Shown: positions 1-6,886 of the stretch, in pieces
How the letters are laid out: every line of letters begins with the position of its first letter
Numbering within the stretch: the first letter of the stretch is position 1
Source: Verrucomicrobiota bacterium
GTDB lineage: Bacteria > Verrucomicrobiota > Verrucomicrobiia > Limisphaerales > JAHEOI01
Reading direction: 5' to 3'
Assembly: GCA_018610125.1 (NCBI GenBank)
Contig: JAHEOI010000357.1
Coordinates: forward strand, 1 to 14,464
DNA: 14,464 nt
Notes under the pieces: generated by a model
What the model was told of the DNA's origin: nothing
The model's database searches: none
What the model saw: the letters and a program-made list of their open reading frames with translations, nothing else
Program-made: the position numbers and the translations under genes

Positions 1-301
1 CGTCCAGTGCCGCTCCGCCGCCGACAGGCGGCCAGACCGGGGCCACCACCGACCCAATCTTCAGTCCGAGCGACCCGACCTTATCCGACAACCCCTTCAG
101 TGTATCGTCACTCGCGTCGATCGAGACATGGGGATCGGCCAAAAACAGGTCGATTCCGTCAAACTTTTGCCCGTCCACTTCCGCCTTGGCGGTAAAGTCG
201 AGCATTGTATCCAAATCGATCGGCGGATTCTCGGTGCCGGGCTCCTTTCCAACCACACCCGGCCAAGCGGCATTGTGCACTTTAGGGAAATTATTCGCCA
301 T
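1..301 (-). CDS. sugar phosphate isomerase/epimerase-like TIM-barrel protein (partial, N-terminal 100 residues)
   Basis: The first 100 codons read minus from ATG at 299-301 and run off the left edge. The protein begins MANNFPKVHNAAWPGVVGK and continues with an acidic stretch and a KFDGIDLFLADPHVSID segment, which resembles the first beta strands of the xylose-isomerase-like TIM-barrel family (AP endonuclease 2 type). Members isomerise or epimerise sugars or sugar acids using a divalent metal, usually in the cytoplasm; no signal peptide is visible. The start is supported by a strong GGGAGGAG ribosome binding site seven bases upstream and by a promoter at 371-400. A longer overlapping reading frame from 372 is a shadow in another frame. 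The metal ligands and C-terminal half lie outside the window, so the substrate cannot be inferred. Family call is by recognition of the N-terminal pattern. Confidence 0.75.
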   Translation of the reverse strand, partial: MANNFPKVHNAAWPGVVGKEPGTENPPIDLDTMLDFTAKAEVDGQKFDGIDLFLADPHVSIDASDDTLKGLSDKVGSLGLKIGSVVAPVWPPVGGGAALD

Positions 302-370
302 ACTTTGTCTCCTCCCTTCCAATCATTCTTGTTATTATAGTGGTATGTTCGCTCTTTTACGCTCCGCGTC

Positions 371-400
371 ATTGTATTGATAACGCATAAATCCCGTCAA
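371..400 (-). promoter_or_regulatory. sigma70-type promoter of the partial isomerase gene
   Basis: Read on the minus strand, TTGACG (395-400) is followed after 18 bases by TACAAT (371-376); each hexamer matches the consensus at five of six positions. It lies 70 bases upstream of the ATG at 301 in the gap after the PQQ dehydrogenase gene. A perfect TATAAT also occurs on the minus strand at 334-339 but has no recognisable -35 element, so the upstream pair is preferred. It suggests that the isomerase can be transcribed separately from the dehydrogenase gene. Confidence 0.55.
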
Positions 401-449
401 TAATACAGATTGGGGTGCCCCGCAATGCGGACGTTTCGGCTCCATGGCA

Positions 450-2591
450 TCACTTCGGCAAGCTGAAGGCGTAATACGCATCCCCTCGCTTCGTGCCGGG
501 CTTTCCCCCGCCACCGGCGGCAATGACGACATATTGCTTGCCATCGATCGCATACGTTGCCGGAGTGGCGTATCCGCCGGCCTCCAGTTGGTATTCCCAA
601 AGCAGCTCCCCGCTCTCTTTGTCATAAGCGTGAAAGCGCTCGTCCATAGCCGCCCCGATAAAAACAAGACCGCCGGCAGTCACAAGCGGTCCGCCCATGT
701 TGAAGGTCCCGGTCGGGGGATAGCCATCTTCCTCCAATGCCGGGTAAGTCCCTAAAGGCGTCTGCCATAAGATCTCACCGCGGGTGAGATCGATGGCATT
801 TAAAGTGCCCCATGGGCGCCGATTGGCGGGGAAGCCTTCCGGATCTCGAAATTCGTTGTGTCCGGTCGCCACGTAGGGCATGCGTTTGGAGCTAATGGTT
901 TCAAGCTCGTCTGTCGGGACTTCCTTCTTGGTTCCTTCTCCGTAAAGGAATGCGATGATGGAATCGATTTCCGTTTTGGAAAGGTGCTCAAACGACGGCA
1001 TCTGTTTCCGTCCGTTTTTAAGGAGCTTCCGGACATCGGCCTTTGAAAGGCTTTCGTCGACGTGTTTTAGCGACGGCGCCGTCGGCAATCCTGCCTGCTG
1101 CATTTCCTCACCACCATGGCAGGCACTGCAGACCGTGGTGTAAAGATGCCTTCCAAGCTCTTCCCTCGTCATTTCCCGGTCGGGCTTGGTCTTTTCCATT
1201 GAGATCCACTCCGCCTCATTGCTGGTATTAACGTAGAGAATGCCGGTTTTCGGATCATAGGCGGCTCCTCCCCAATTGGTCCCTCCATTGAACTGCGGGA
1301 GCACGACCGACGGCTTACGGCCGGGCGGCAAGAAGATCTCGCCGGTGCGCATTTTCTCCAGGCGATCGAGGATTGCGTCGCGGGCCTTCGGATTCAGCCG
1401 GGTCACTTCTTCCCTCGTGAACCGCTGCCGGGCATACGCGGGCGGTTTTGTCGGAAACGGCTGTGTCGGCCAAGTCTCCTCCCCGGGAAGCTTGGACTGC
1501 GGCACGCGGCGCTCTTCCACCGGAAATATGGGCTTGCCCGTTTCGCGGTTGAGAACGAACAGGTGGCCCATCTTCGTCGGCTGGGCCACGGCATCGACTT
1601 CTTTCCCATTCCGGTGGACGGTCACCAAGTTCGGAGGACAAGGGATATCGTAATCCCACAAATCATGATGGACCACTTGAAAATGCCAGCGACGTTCTCC
1701 GGTGGCCGCGTCGAGCGCGAGAATGCAATTGCCGAAGAGGTTCTTTCCCTTGCGGTTGCCGCCGTAATGGTCATAGGCCGGCGAGCCTGTCCCACAGAAG
1801 ACAAGCCCGCGACTGGGATCCAAGGTGAACCCGCCCCACGCATTAGCCCCTCCGACAACCTTCCAAGCATCCTCGGGCCAAGTCTCATAGCCGAATTCGC
1901 CGGGATAGGGAATGGTATGAAAAATCCATTCTCTCTCCCCGGTCCGGACATTAAACGCCCGAATGTGCCCCGGCGCTGAGAGGCTCGGCCCCTCACCCAC
2001 CGACGAGCCCAGAATCAGCAAGTCCTGGTACACCACCCCGGGCGTGGTCGTCGTGACCGAAAGGAAAAAGGCGTCCCGATCAAGCCCTTCCCGCAGATCA
2101 ACTCGCCCGTTTTCGCCGAATGACTCGATCGGCTCACCCGAGCCCGCATCAATTGCGTAAAGGTAGTTCCCGGCGACATAAAGCAATCGCTGATCCCGAC
2201 CATCCGACGATTCCCAGTAGCTGACCCCGCGATTGACACCATGGCCGCCGGTGCTGTCGAATGGGTTGTATGACCAAATCCGCTTACCGGTTTTGGCGTC
2301 CAATGCAATGAGCCTGAGATTTGGGGAAGTCACGTACATCCGACCCTCGACAACAATCGGATTGCACTCGATGGTGCGCCCGAGGTTCCCGCACTCAAAC
2401 ACCCAAGCCGGCTCCAGTTTCGACACATTGTCTCGGTTAATAGCATCCAACGACGAGTATTTGGAGCCGGCCAAGTCGCCACTGTAAACAGCCCAAGCGC
2501 GATGGCCCTGGCGTGACGACGTCGCTTTTCCCGATATTGCCGGTCCGACCATGCAAACGAGCACACATGCAATCTTTATCACCCTCATCAT
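450..2591 (-). CDS. PQQ-dependent dehydrogenase with inserted cytochrome c domain
   Basis: A 713-residue quinoprotein of the glucose/alcohol dehydrogenase type. The N-terminus (MMRVIKIACVLVCMVGPAI) is a signal peptide, so the enzyme acts in the periplasm. The beta-propeller begins with WAVYSGDLAGSKYSSLDAI, which matches the first repeat of quinoprotein glucose dehydrogenases, and continues with GGTNWGGAAYDPKTG. A cytochrome c domain is inserted between propeller blades: CSACH at residues 488-492 binds haem and Met531 (QMPSF) is the likely axial ligand. The propeller then resumes and ends with AAGGGGKPGTKRGD, typical of the family. The insertion should pass electrons from PQQ directly to a haem. 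The reading frame extends to a GTG at 2615 that overlaps the lyase stop, but ATG at 2591 is preferred because it starts the signal peptide and has GAGGTGA about 11 bases upstream. The gene follows the lyase by 20 bases, suggesting co-transcription. The substrate is unknown; an alcohol or sugar is likely. Confidence 0.88.
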   Translation of the reverse strand: MMRVIKIACVLVCMVGPAISGKATSSRQGHRAWAVYSGDLAGSKYSSLDAINRDNVSKLEPAWVFECGNLGRTIECNPIVVEGRMYVTSPNLRLIALDAKTGKRIWSYNPFDSTGGHGVNRGVSYWESSDGRDQRLLYVAGNYLYAIDAGSGEPIESFGENGRVDLREGLDRDAFFLSVTTTTPGVVYQDLLILGSSVGEGPSLSAPGHIRAFNVRTGEREWIFHTIPYPGEFGYETWPEDAWKVVGGANAWGGFTLDPSRGLVFCGTGSPAYDHYGGNRKGKNLFGNCILALDAATGERRWHFQVVHHDLWDYDIPCPPNLVTVHRNGKEVDAVAQPTKMGHLFVLNRETGKPIFPVEERRVPQSKLPGEETWPTQPFPTKPPAYARQRFTREEVTRLNPKARDAILDRLEKMRTGEIFLPPGRKPSVVLPQFNGGTNWGGAAYDPKTGILYVNTSNEAEWISMEKTKPDREMTREELGRHLYTTVCSACHGGEEMQQAGLPTAPSLKHVDESLSKADVRKLLKNGRKQMPSFEHLSKTEIDSIIAFLYGEGTKKEVPTDELETISSKRMPYVATGHNEFRDPEGFPANRRPWGTLNAIDLTRGEILWQTPLGTYPALEEDGYPPTGTFNMGGPLVTAGGLVFIGAAMDERFHAYDKESGELLWEYQLEAGGYATPATYAIDGKQYVVIAAGGGGKPGTKRGDAYYAFSLPK

Positions 2592-2611
2592 AAAATGCTC
2601 AGTCACCTCGC

Positions 2612-3691
2612 TCACCGATTATTAGGGGTCGCGACTGCCTTCCTTTCCGGGGGCTTGAGCTCATCCAATGTCGTCCCCGCTCCCCCGATACGGACCTCAT
2701 CCACGTAGAGTATTCGCTTCTTGACCGTGGTTTCCTTGGGCTGGGTCTTAAAAGGCCATTTGTAGATGCCGGTCTTGAAGTAAGGACCTCGCTTATCATG
2801 ATAAGCGTTGGGTCCTTTGTGATGGATCACCTGTTTTCCGTTTTTCCACACTTGTAACAATCCATTCTCTTTCCAAGACCACTTGACGTGGAAAACCCAA
2901 TCGGTCCACCTCCCCGTTTGGTAATTGCCCACGGTTCGTCCTAGCGTCCCTTCCGGCGAATTCCCCTGAGTCACCCGAGCCGAGTCCCATCGCCATCCGA
3001 TTCGCCATTTACCCTCATGTGTCAATAATGCCAAAGGAGGACTGCGCCAGGTTTCCCCTTTATCAAAATCGGGGGTTGCATGCCACTGGGTTACAATCTC
3101 CGGCGTCGGGTCCTTGCGATAGTCTTTGGGTAGGTAGATACTGACCGCATACCAACGCTCGGAGCTCGCCGGCACCGGTTCAAGCTTCAGCTCCGCCCGT
3201 TTGCTGTTGGCGACGTTGGGATCGTCTTGACGCACCTCGAAACGGACCGCATTCGCCCCTGCCCGCACCGGCTCTTGAACGACGTTGATGGAATGCGGAC
3301 AACATTGCTCATTCGTTCGCCAGCCCGACAAATCACCGGCTTCGAAATCACCGACAAACAGCGTAGGCTTTGTGGTCTCTTGGGAAGCCCCCAGGGTGGA
3401 GAGCACCATCTCGGTGAGCACCAATCCGGCTATTCCAGCCGACAGCCCAATCCGGCTCCTACCGGATTCAGGCCCTCGAGCAACGGTTTGCGTTACGGAG
3501 CGCACCGGGCTCTTTTCATCCGGCGACGATGTGCCCGTTACCTCCTCCCCATCCTGGTTTTGCTTAAGCGGTATCCACATGGCCTCAGATTGTCGTGCTT
3601 CCGGGTATCGCTGATCGAGAGTATTGAGCACCGAGTAACGATGCAAAGCAAGTTTTTCTTGGCGAGGGGAGGTAATTGTGTTAAACGACAT
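2612..3691 (-). CDS. secreted heparin-lyase-I-like polysaccharide lyase
   Basis: The domain from about residue 110 begins TLFVGDFEAGDLSGW and contains SKRAELKLE, EIVTQWHATPD, WTDWVFHVKWS and GPYFKTGIYKW. This order matches the jelly-roll polysaccharide lyase family that includes heparin lyase I and PL20 glucuronan lyases (Pfam Polysacc_lyase). Such enzymes cleave uronic-acid-containing polymers by beta-elimination. A hydrophobic stretch at residues 81-102 (RIGLSAGIAGLVLTEMVLS) ending in LGA-SQ looks like a signal peptide, but it lies behind an 80-residue polar leader, which is unusual. The start is therefore uncertain: candidates are TTG at 3709, ATG at 3691 (used here), ATG at 3580 and GTG at 3505. 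None has a convincing ribosome binding site at normal spacing. GTG 3505 would place the signal peptide at the N-terminus with an 18-residue n-region. The downstream PQQ dehydrogenase probably shares its transcript. Substrate is not predicted. Confidence 0.8.
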   Translation of the reverse strand: MSFNTITSPRQEKLALHRYSVLNTLDQRYPEARQSEAMWIPLKQNQDGEEVTGTSSPDEKSPVRSVTQTVARGPESGRSRIGLSAGIAGLVLTEMVLSTLGASQETTKPTLFVGDFEAGDLSGWRTNEQCCPHSINVVQEPVRAGANAVRFEVRQDDPNVANSKRAELKLEPVPASSERWYAVSIYLPKDYRKDPTPEIVTQWHATPDFDKGETWRSPPLALLTHEGKWRIGWRWDSARVTQGNSPEGTLGRTVGNYQTGRWTDWVFHVKWSWKENGLLQVWKNGKQVIHHKGPNAYHDKRGPYFKTGIYKWPFKTQPKETTVKKRILYVDEVRIGGAGTTLDELKPPERKAVATPNNR

Positions 3692-3756
3692 GACATTGAT
3701 CGCAGGCAACTGTGATCAGGAATAGGTTACGTATCGCAGGGGTGATCGCGCTTATA

Positions 3757-3764
3757 GGGGGGGG
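3757..3764 (+). repeat. G8 homopolymer tract
   Basis: Eight consecutive G residues inside the hydrophobic N-terminal segment of the small gene at 3712. A change of one G would shift the frame; with seven G the frame reads IGGVALILEA and stops at 3860-3862. Tracts of this kind near the 5' end are a known setting for slipped-strand length change, but also for sequencing error. Confidence 0.7.
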
Positions 3765-3863
3765 TCGCGCTTATTTTGGAGGCGCCCGTTTCAACAAATT
3801 TGTGGCAGACATCAAAAACGACGCCGTTGCCCATCTTTCAAAGACGGAACAGCCCAAGCTGAA

Positions 3864-3899
3864 GCCGATCCTGGAGCCGATCCTGGAGCCGATCCTGGA
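3864..3899 (+). repeat. three tandem 12-bp repeats
   Basis: GCCGATCCTGGA occurs three times without interruption at 3864-3875, 3876-3887 and 3888-3899. In the plus frame of the small gene it encodes repeated PILE units. Because 12 is a multiple of three, copy-number changes would keep the frame. Confidence 0.95.
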
Positions 3900-3902
3900 A
3901 AA

Positions 3903-3928
3903 GGAGCCGGAGCAAGGAGCCGGAGCAA
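3903..3928 (+). repeat. 13-bp tandem duplication causing a frame change
   Basis: GGAGCCGGAGCAA is present twice, exactly, at 3903-3915 and 3916-3928. Thirteen is not a multiple of three, so the second copy shifts the reading frame of the surrounding small gene; see the entry at 3712-4108. Confidence 0.95.
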
Positions 3929-4061
3929 AAGTCACCGATGGAAGTGATGGCCCAGGCATTTCCCGATCGGGAATTCGTCAAGCAATGGATCGTTGATGAG
4001 CTGGCTAACGCTGCGAAAAACGATTTGGACAATCGAGACTTTTTGAGGCGGAATAGAAGGC

Positions 4062-5012
4062 CTACTTCTGATCCTCGGCGGATCCGGTCACCCTTTTCAT
4101 TTTGCTAAGGCCGGTCTTGGCCACTTCAAGGGGGTCTTGCTGCCAATATCGCTTGTTAAATAATTCCAGCGAAAGCACCGGACGAGCCTCGACCGAGCGG
4201 AAGATCTCCAAAATGCGCTCAAGCGGGGCGATTCCATCTCCCGGATAGACTCGGTCCTCATCACCAATCTCTTCACGTGGCGGATCTTCCGGATAATCGT
4301 TCAAATGGAACACCTGTAGGGCTCGCGGACCCAACAAGGCGAGTCCGTCAAAGTCCGACCCTCCTTTGTAACAGTGGTACACGTCTCCCAGAAAACATGC
4401 CTTCGGGTGGCCCGCCTCGATGGCAATCGAGATGGCCTGACTCAACTTTCCGATCGTAGCATTGCCTCCCCAGACCTCGACCTGAGGCGTAACACCGATT
4501 TTATCGCCGAGCTCCAAGAGTCGATGATAACGCTCCGCCGCCTTCATCGGATCGATCGGCTCATTCCATGGCGCGCCGGCGGGAGGTGCTGCGATCCGTT
4601 TTCCCCCGATTCGAGCCAGCACTTCCATGTCACGCCGGGCCTGTTCCAGCCCGGCTTGTCTGGTCGACTCATCATCGACAATCCATTTCGCAAATCCGAT
4701 CGCGCTTTCAACACTAAGGCCATGGTCGGTGATCCGCTTGTGTAGCTCCTTAATGCCGCCACTCTTTTCGCCGGCGGCATGAAGCTTGCCCATCCACGGT
4801 TCGACGGCGTCATATCCCGCCTTGGCGGCGACATCGACCTCGGCTTCGGCCGATAGCTCCTGACCACGGATGGTGCTCATGTTCAGGCAGAATCGGAACG
4901 GCCTTGAGTCCCTTTTCGAAAACACACCCGCATGCCCGGCATGCCCGGGCTGCGCCACGAGCCAGCCGCCTGCAATCAGACCACTTGATCGTAACCAATC
5001 ACGCCGATTCAT
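4062..5012 (-). CDS. Tat-exported sugar phosphate isomerase/epimerase-like TIM-barrel protein
   Basis: A 316-residue xylose-isomerase-like TIM-barrel protein (AP endonuclease 2 superfamily). The N-terminus MNRRDWLRSSGLIAGGWLVA carries a twin-arginine motif followed by a hydrophobic stretch and a GHAGHAG end, pointing to export of the folded, metal-bound enzyme by the Tat pathway. The barrel shows the expected metal-site residues: Glu179 (QVEVWGG), Asp210 and His213 (GDVYH), His236 and Asp239 (FHLNDYP) and Glu283 (SLELFN). Members isomerise or epimerise sugars; the exact substrate is unknown. ATG 5012 is chosen over an in-frame TTG at 5024 because it puts the Arg-Arg pair at residues 3-4; no strong ribosome binding site helps decide. 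The gene lies upstream of the lyase on the same strand but is separated from it by the small plus-strand gene. The signal-sequence end is built of a 9-bp tandem repeat. Confidence 0.83.
   Translation of the reverse strand: MNRRDWLRSSGLIAGGWLVAQPGHAGHAGVFSKRDSRPFRFCLNMSTIRGQELSAEAEVDVAAKAGYDAVEPWMGKLHAAGEKSGGIKELHKRITDHGLSVESAIGFAKWIVDDESTRQAGLEQARRDMEVLARIGGKRIAAPPAGAPWNEPIDPMKAAERYHRLLELGDKIGVTPQVEVWGGNATIGKLSQAISIAIEAGHPKACFLGDVYHCYKGGSDFDGLALLGPRALQVFHLNDYPEDPPREEIGDEDRVYPGDGIAPLERILEIFRSVEARPVLSLELFNKRYWQQDPLEVAKTGLSKMKRVTGSAEDQK
4931..4948 (-). repeat. two tandem 9-bp repeats in the signal sequence
   Basis: CATGCCCGG (plus-strand reading) occurs twice in tandem at 4931-4939 and 4940-4948, giving the GHAGHAG end of the Tat signal of the isomerase. 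The frame is kept. Confidence 0.85.
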
Positions 5013-5165
5013 ACCGACTGACAATGAGTTGGCCGCCGTCTCGGGTCAACTCAAAATGACTGTTTCCTTTGAAACCGATCGTCCTTGTCGTAAGGTGAAT
5101 CGGAATCGGAATTTCAATCGGCAACGGATAAAAGCTGCTGCGAAGGTTTTAATCGACTCACACTA

Positions 5166-6644
5166 ATGGCGCTTTTCAAACAATGGGTGGTAACCATCGT
5201 CGGTCCACGGGTCATTCCGTTAGCCACGCTTACGGTATTGCTATTCTCGGCACCGTTATTCTCGGCACCGTTATTCTCGGCACCGTCAGTGGGACTCGGC
5301 GGCACCTTTCGATGGGATGCCGGCAGTGAGCGGCTGACCGTGGATATCGAACAATGGGAAATCAGCCGAGTACTTGAAGAACTGGCTTCCACAGGACGTT
5401 GGCAAATCTTTGTGGAACCGGGGATTAAAGAGTCGATCTCGGTCTCATTCGGCCGTTTACCGCCCCATGAGGCTTTAAATCGACTGCTCGGGACGCTCAA
5501 TTACGTGGTCTTCTCCTCACCAGCGTCGTCTCCGCGACGCCGCCTCTATGTTTATCAAACAACTCGCCAAGCAGCAACCGAGCGCGTGCCACAACAGACC
5601 AAGAGTGAAGACTCGTCCGAACCAGAGGGACAACACATTCCCAACGAGTTGATTGTCACCCTCGAATCAAGCTCCAAAAAGTCGATCGAGGCATTAGCCA
5701 AGAGCCTCGGAGCCAAAATCGTCGGGCGAATTGATGACCTCAATGCCTACCGCTTGGCCTTTCCGGATGAAGCGACAGCAGAGGCGGCGCGCGATCGGTT
5801 GGACCAAAATGAGGATATCAAGGAAGTCAGCGAAAATGTCCGCTTTGACAAGCCGCCACGTCCCCGGTTTGTGACTCAGGGGACACGCCCGAATTTCGAC
5901 CTTAAGCCAAGCGGTGATGATGACGACCAGCTTGTCATCGGCTTGGTGGATACCCCGGTGCAGCTCAGGGGAAATCCGGCGTCCGACTTTTTCCTTCCCT
6001 CTATCAGCGTGGGGGATCAATCGGGCTCGCGAGGAACGGGCTCATCCAAGGCCGATTTCCCGACTCACGGCACCTCGATGGCCGATACCATTCTGCAAGC
6101 GCTCAACCTCTCCCAAAGCTCCGGCGGAGAGACTCCGGTGCGTATTTTACCGGTTGATGTTTACGGCAATCGAGATCAAACGACCCTCTTTGAGGTCGCA
6201 AAAGGAATGCACGCGGCGTCCAAGGAAGGGGCCGATATTATCAACTTCAGCCTTGGCGGACAGCGTGGCAATCCGCTGATGCGTCGCCTGGTCCAAGAAG
6301 CGAATGATAACGGCATTATGGTTGTCGGGGCCGCGGGCAATCGTCCGACCAAATCCACCACCTACCCGGCGGGTTACCCTTCCGTCTTGGCCGTGACGGC
6401 CGAGGATCGCCAAGGTGAGATCGCTCGCTACGCCAATCGAGGATCGTTCGTCGATGTGAAGGCGCCGGGTCAAAGCCTGGTCCACCACCAAGACAAGACC
6501 TACCTCGTCAGTGGCACCTCCCCCGCTGCAGCCTATGTCAGCGGTCTGGCGGCCGGCTTGGCGGTTTCGAAGAAAAAGTCGCTCAAAACGGTCGAAAAGC
6601 AGCTCCGAGAACGACTTGGGGTTCGTCGGTCAAAAACACCATAG
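5166..6644 (+). CDS. secreted subtilisin-type (S8) protease with N-terminal STN-like domain
   Basis: 492 residues in four parts. A signal peptide (about 1-42) has a long hydrophobic core ending in three LFSAP repeats. Residues about 50-130 (LTVDIEQWEISRVLEELAS, then IFVEPGI and HEALNRLLG) resemble the STN domain of secretins and TonB transducers. Residues about 155-225 (PNELIVTLES, LGAKIVGRIDDLNAYRLAFP) match a fervidolysin-like propeptide. The S8 domain has a complete catalytic set: Asp262 (IGLVDTP), His301 (THGTSMADT), Asn392 of the oxyanion hole (GAAGN) and Ser452 (SGTSPAAA). Export and self-processing of the propeptide are inferred. It heads a plus-strand block of exopolysaccharide export genes, so it may mature a surface protein or export component, but no substrate is visible. 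The ATG at 5166 has no clear ribosome binding site. STN fused to a subtilisin is unusual in my knowledge. Confidence 0.88.
   Translation: MALFKQWVVTIVGPRVIPLATLTVLLFSAPLFSAPLFSAPSVGLGGTFRWDAGSERLTVDIEQWEISRVLEELASTGRWQIFVEPGIKESISVSFGRLPPHEALNRLLGTLNYVVFSSPASSPRRRLYVYQTTRQAATERVPQQTKSEDSSEPEGQHIPNELIVTLESSSKKSIEALAKSLGAKIVGRIDDLNAYRLAFPDEATAEAARDRLDQNEDIKEVSENVRFDKPPRPRFVTQGTRPNFDLKPSGDDDDQLVIGLVDTPVQLRGNPASDFFLPSISVGDQSGSRGTGSSKADFPTHGTSMADTILQALNLSQSSGGETPVRILPVDVYGNRDQTTLFEVAKGMHAASKEGADIINFSLGGQRGNPLMRRLVQEANDNGIMVVGAAGNRPTKSTTYPAGYPSVLAVTAEDRQGEIARYANRGSFVDVKAPGQSLVHHQDKTYLVSGTSPAAAYVSGLAAGLAVSKKKSLKTVEKQLRERLGVRRSKTP
5241..5285 (+). repeat. three tandem 15-bp repeats in a signal peptide
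   Basis: YTATTCTCGGCACCG occurs at 5241-5255, 5256-5270 and 5271-5285, the first copy differing only at its first base. It encodes LFSAP three times at the end of the protease signal peptide. Copy changes would alter the length of the hydrophobic region without breaking the frame. Confidence 0.95.
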
Positions 6645-6886
6645 CGTATCGCCGGCCTAAGCTGCCCAGACCATGGCATCATTGGCTGTCCGTTTTTTGG
6701 ACATCAAACCACTTGGAGGCTGCCCATGCCTTGACGGTTTCAACCAAAGTCTTGCTGCAGGAGTCAGCTTGCAGGGAGACAACCGGATTCAAAAAGGGGC
6801 GCTGGCACAAAAAACCCTTTTCAATCGTTCTCACATGTTGTTGGCTCTTGCCCCGGAAGCGACTGCTCAAGGATTACTAGAAATAT
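6645..6886. other. intergenic gap between protease and beta-barrel genes
   Basis: 242 bases with no convincing gene. Short reading frames on both strands (80 codons plus, 63 codons minus) show no recognisable family and are probably chance. AAAAGGG at 6792-6798 and CCCTTTT at 6815-6821 form a weak stem with a 16-base loop, a poor terminator candidate. A perfect TGGCAC at 6803-6808 lacks the matching -12 GC, so it is not called a sigma54 promoter. The promoter of the beta-barrel gene was not identified. Confidence 0.5.

Larger units (their letters stand above)
3712..4108 (+). pseudogene. small gene of unknown function, apparently frameshifted by a 13-bp duplication
   Basis: From GTG at 3712 the frame encodes 94 residues to 3996: a basic N-terminus, a hydrophobic segment (RIAGVIALIGGG), a stretch RFNKFVADIKNDAVAHLSK, three PILE repeats and then KEPEQGAGAKVTDG. 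At 3903-3928 a 13-bp unit is present twice in tandem. Removing one copy joins KEPEQ to a second frame reading KSPMEVMAQAFPDREFVKQW and on through IVDELANAAKNDLDNRDFLRR to a stop at 4106-4108, giving about 127 residues. The downstream part looks more protein-like than the present tail, so a recent duplication that broke the gene is the simplest reading. A G8 tract at 3757-3764 is a second possible shift point. The repaired frame would overlap the stop of the minus-strand isomerase gene by 47 bases. No family is recognised. It could instead be a spurious frame, since its start lies only 20 bases from the lyase start on the other strand. Confidence 0.4.

Noticed and set aside
97..372. 91-codon minus-strand frame overlapping the isomerase start
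   Set aside because: It is out of frame with the TIM-barrel gene starting at 301, which has a strong ribosome binding site and recognisable family sequence.
405..440. possible hairpin after the PQQ dehydrogenase stop (GGGGCACCCC core)
   Set aside because: The perfect arms leave a two-base loop and no T tract follows on the minus strand.
5114..5500. 128-codon minus-strand frame with GAENN repeats
   Set aside because: It is the antisense shadow of the 15-bp repeats in the protease signal peptide.
6512..6527. sigma54-like TGGCACC-N4-CCGCT with correct GG-N10-GC spacing
   Set aside because: It lies inside the codons for the catalytic SGTSPAA motif of the protease, 360 bases before the next gene, so coincidence is likelier.
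6803..6819. perfect -24 element TGGCAC in the gap before the barrel gene
   Set aside because: No GC at the required -12 position.
6679..6870. 63-codon minus-strand frame in the same gap
   Set aside because: No family recognised and surrounded by plus-strand genes; most likely chance.
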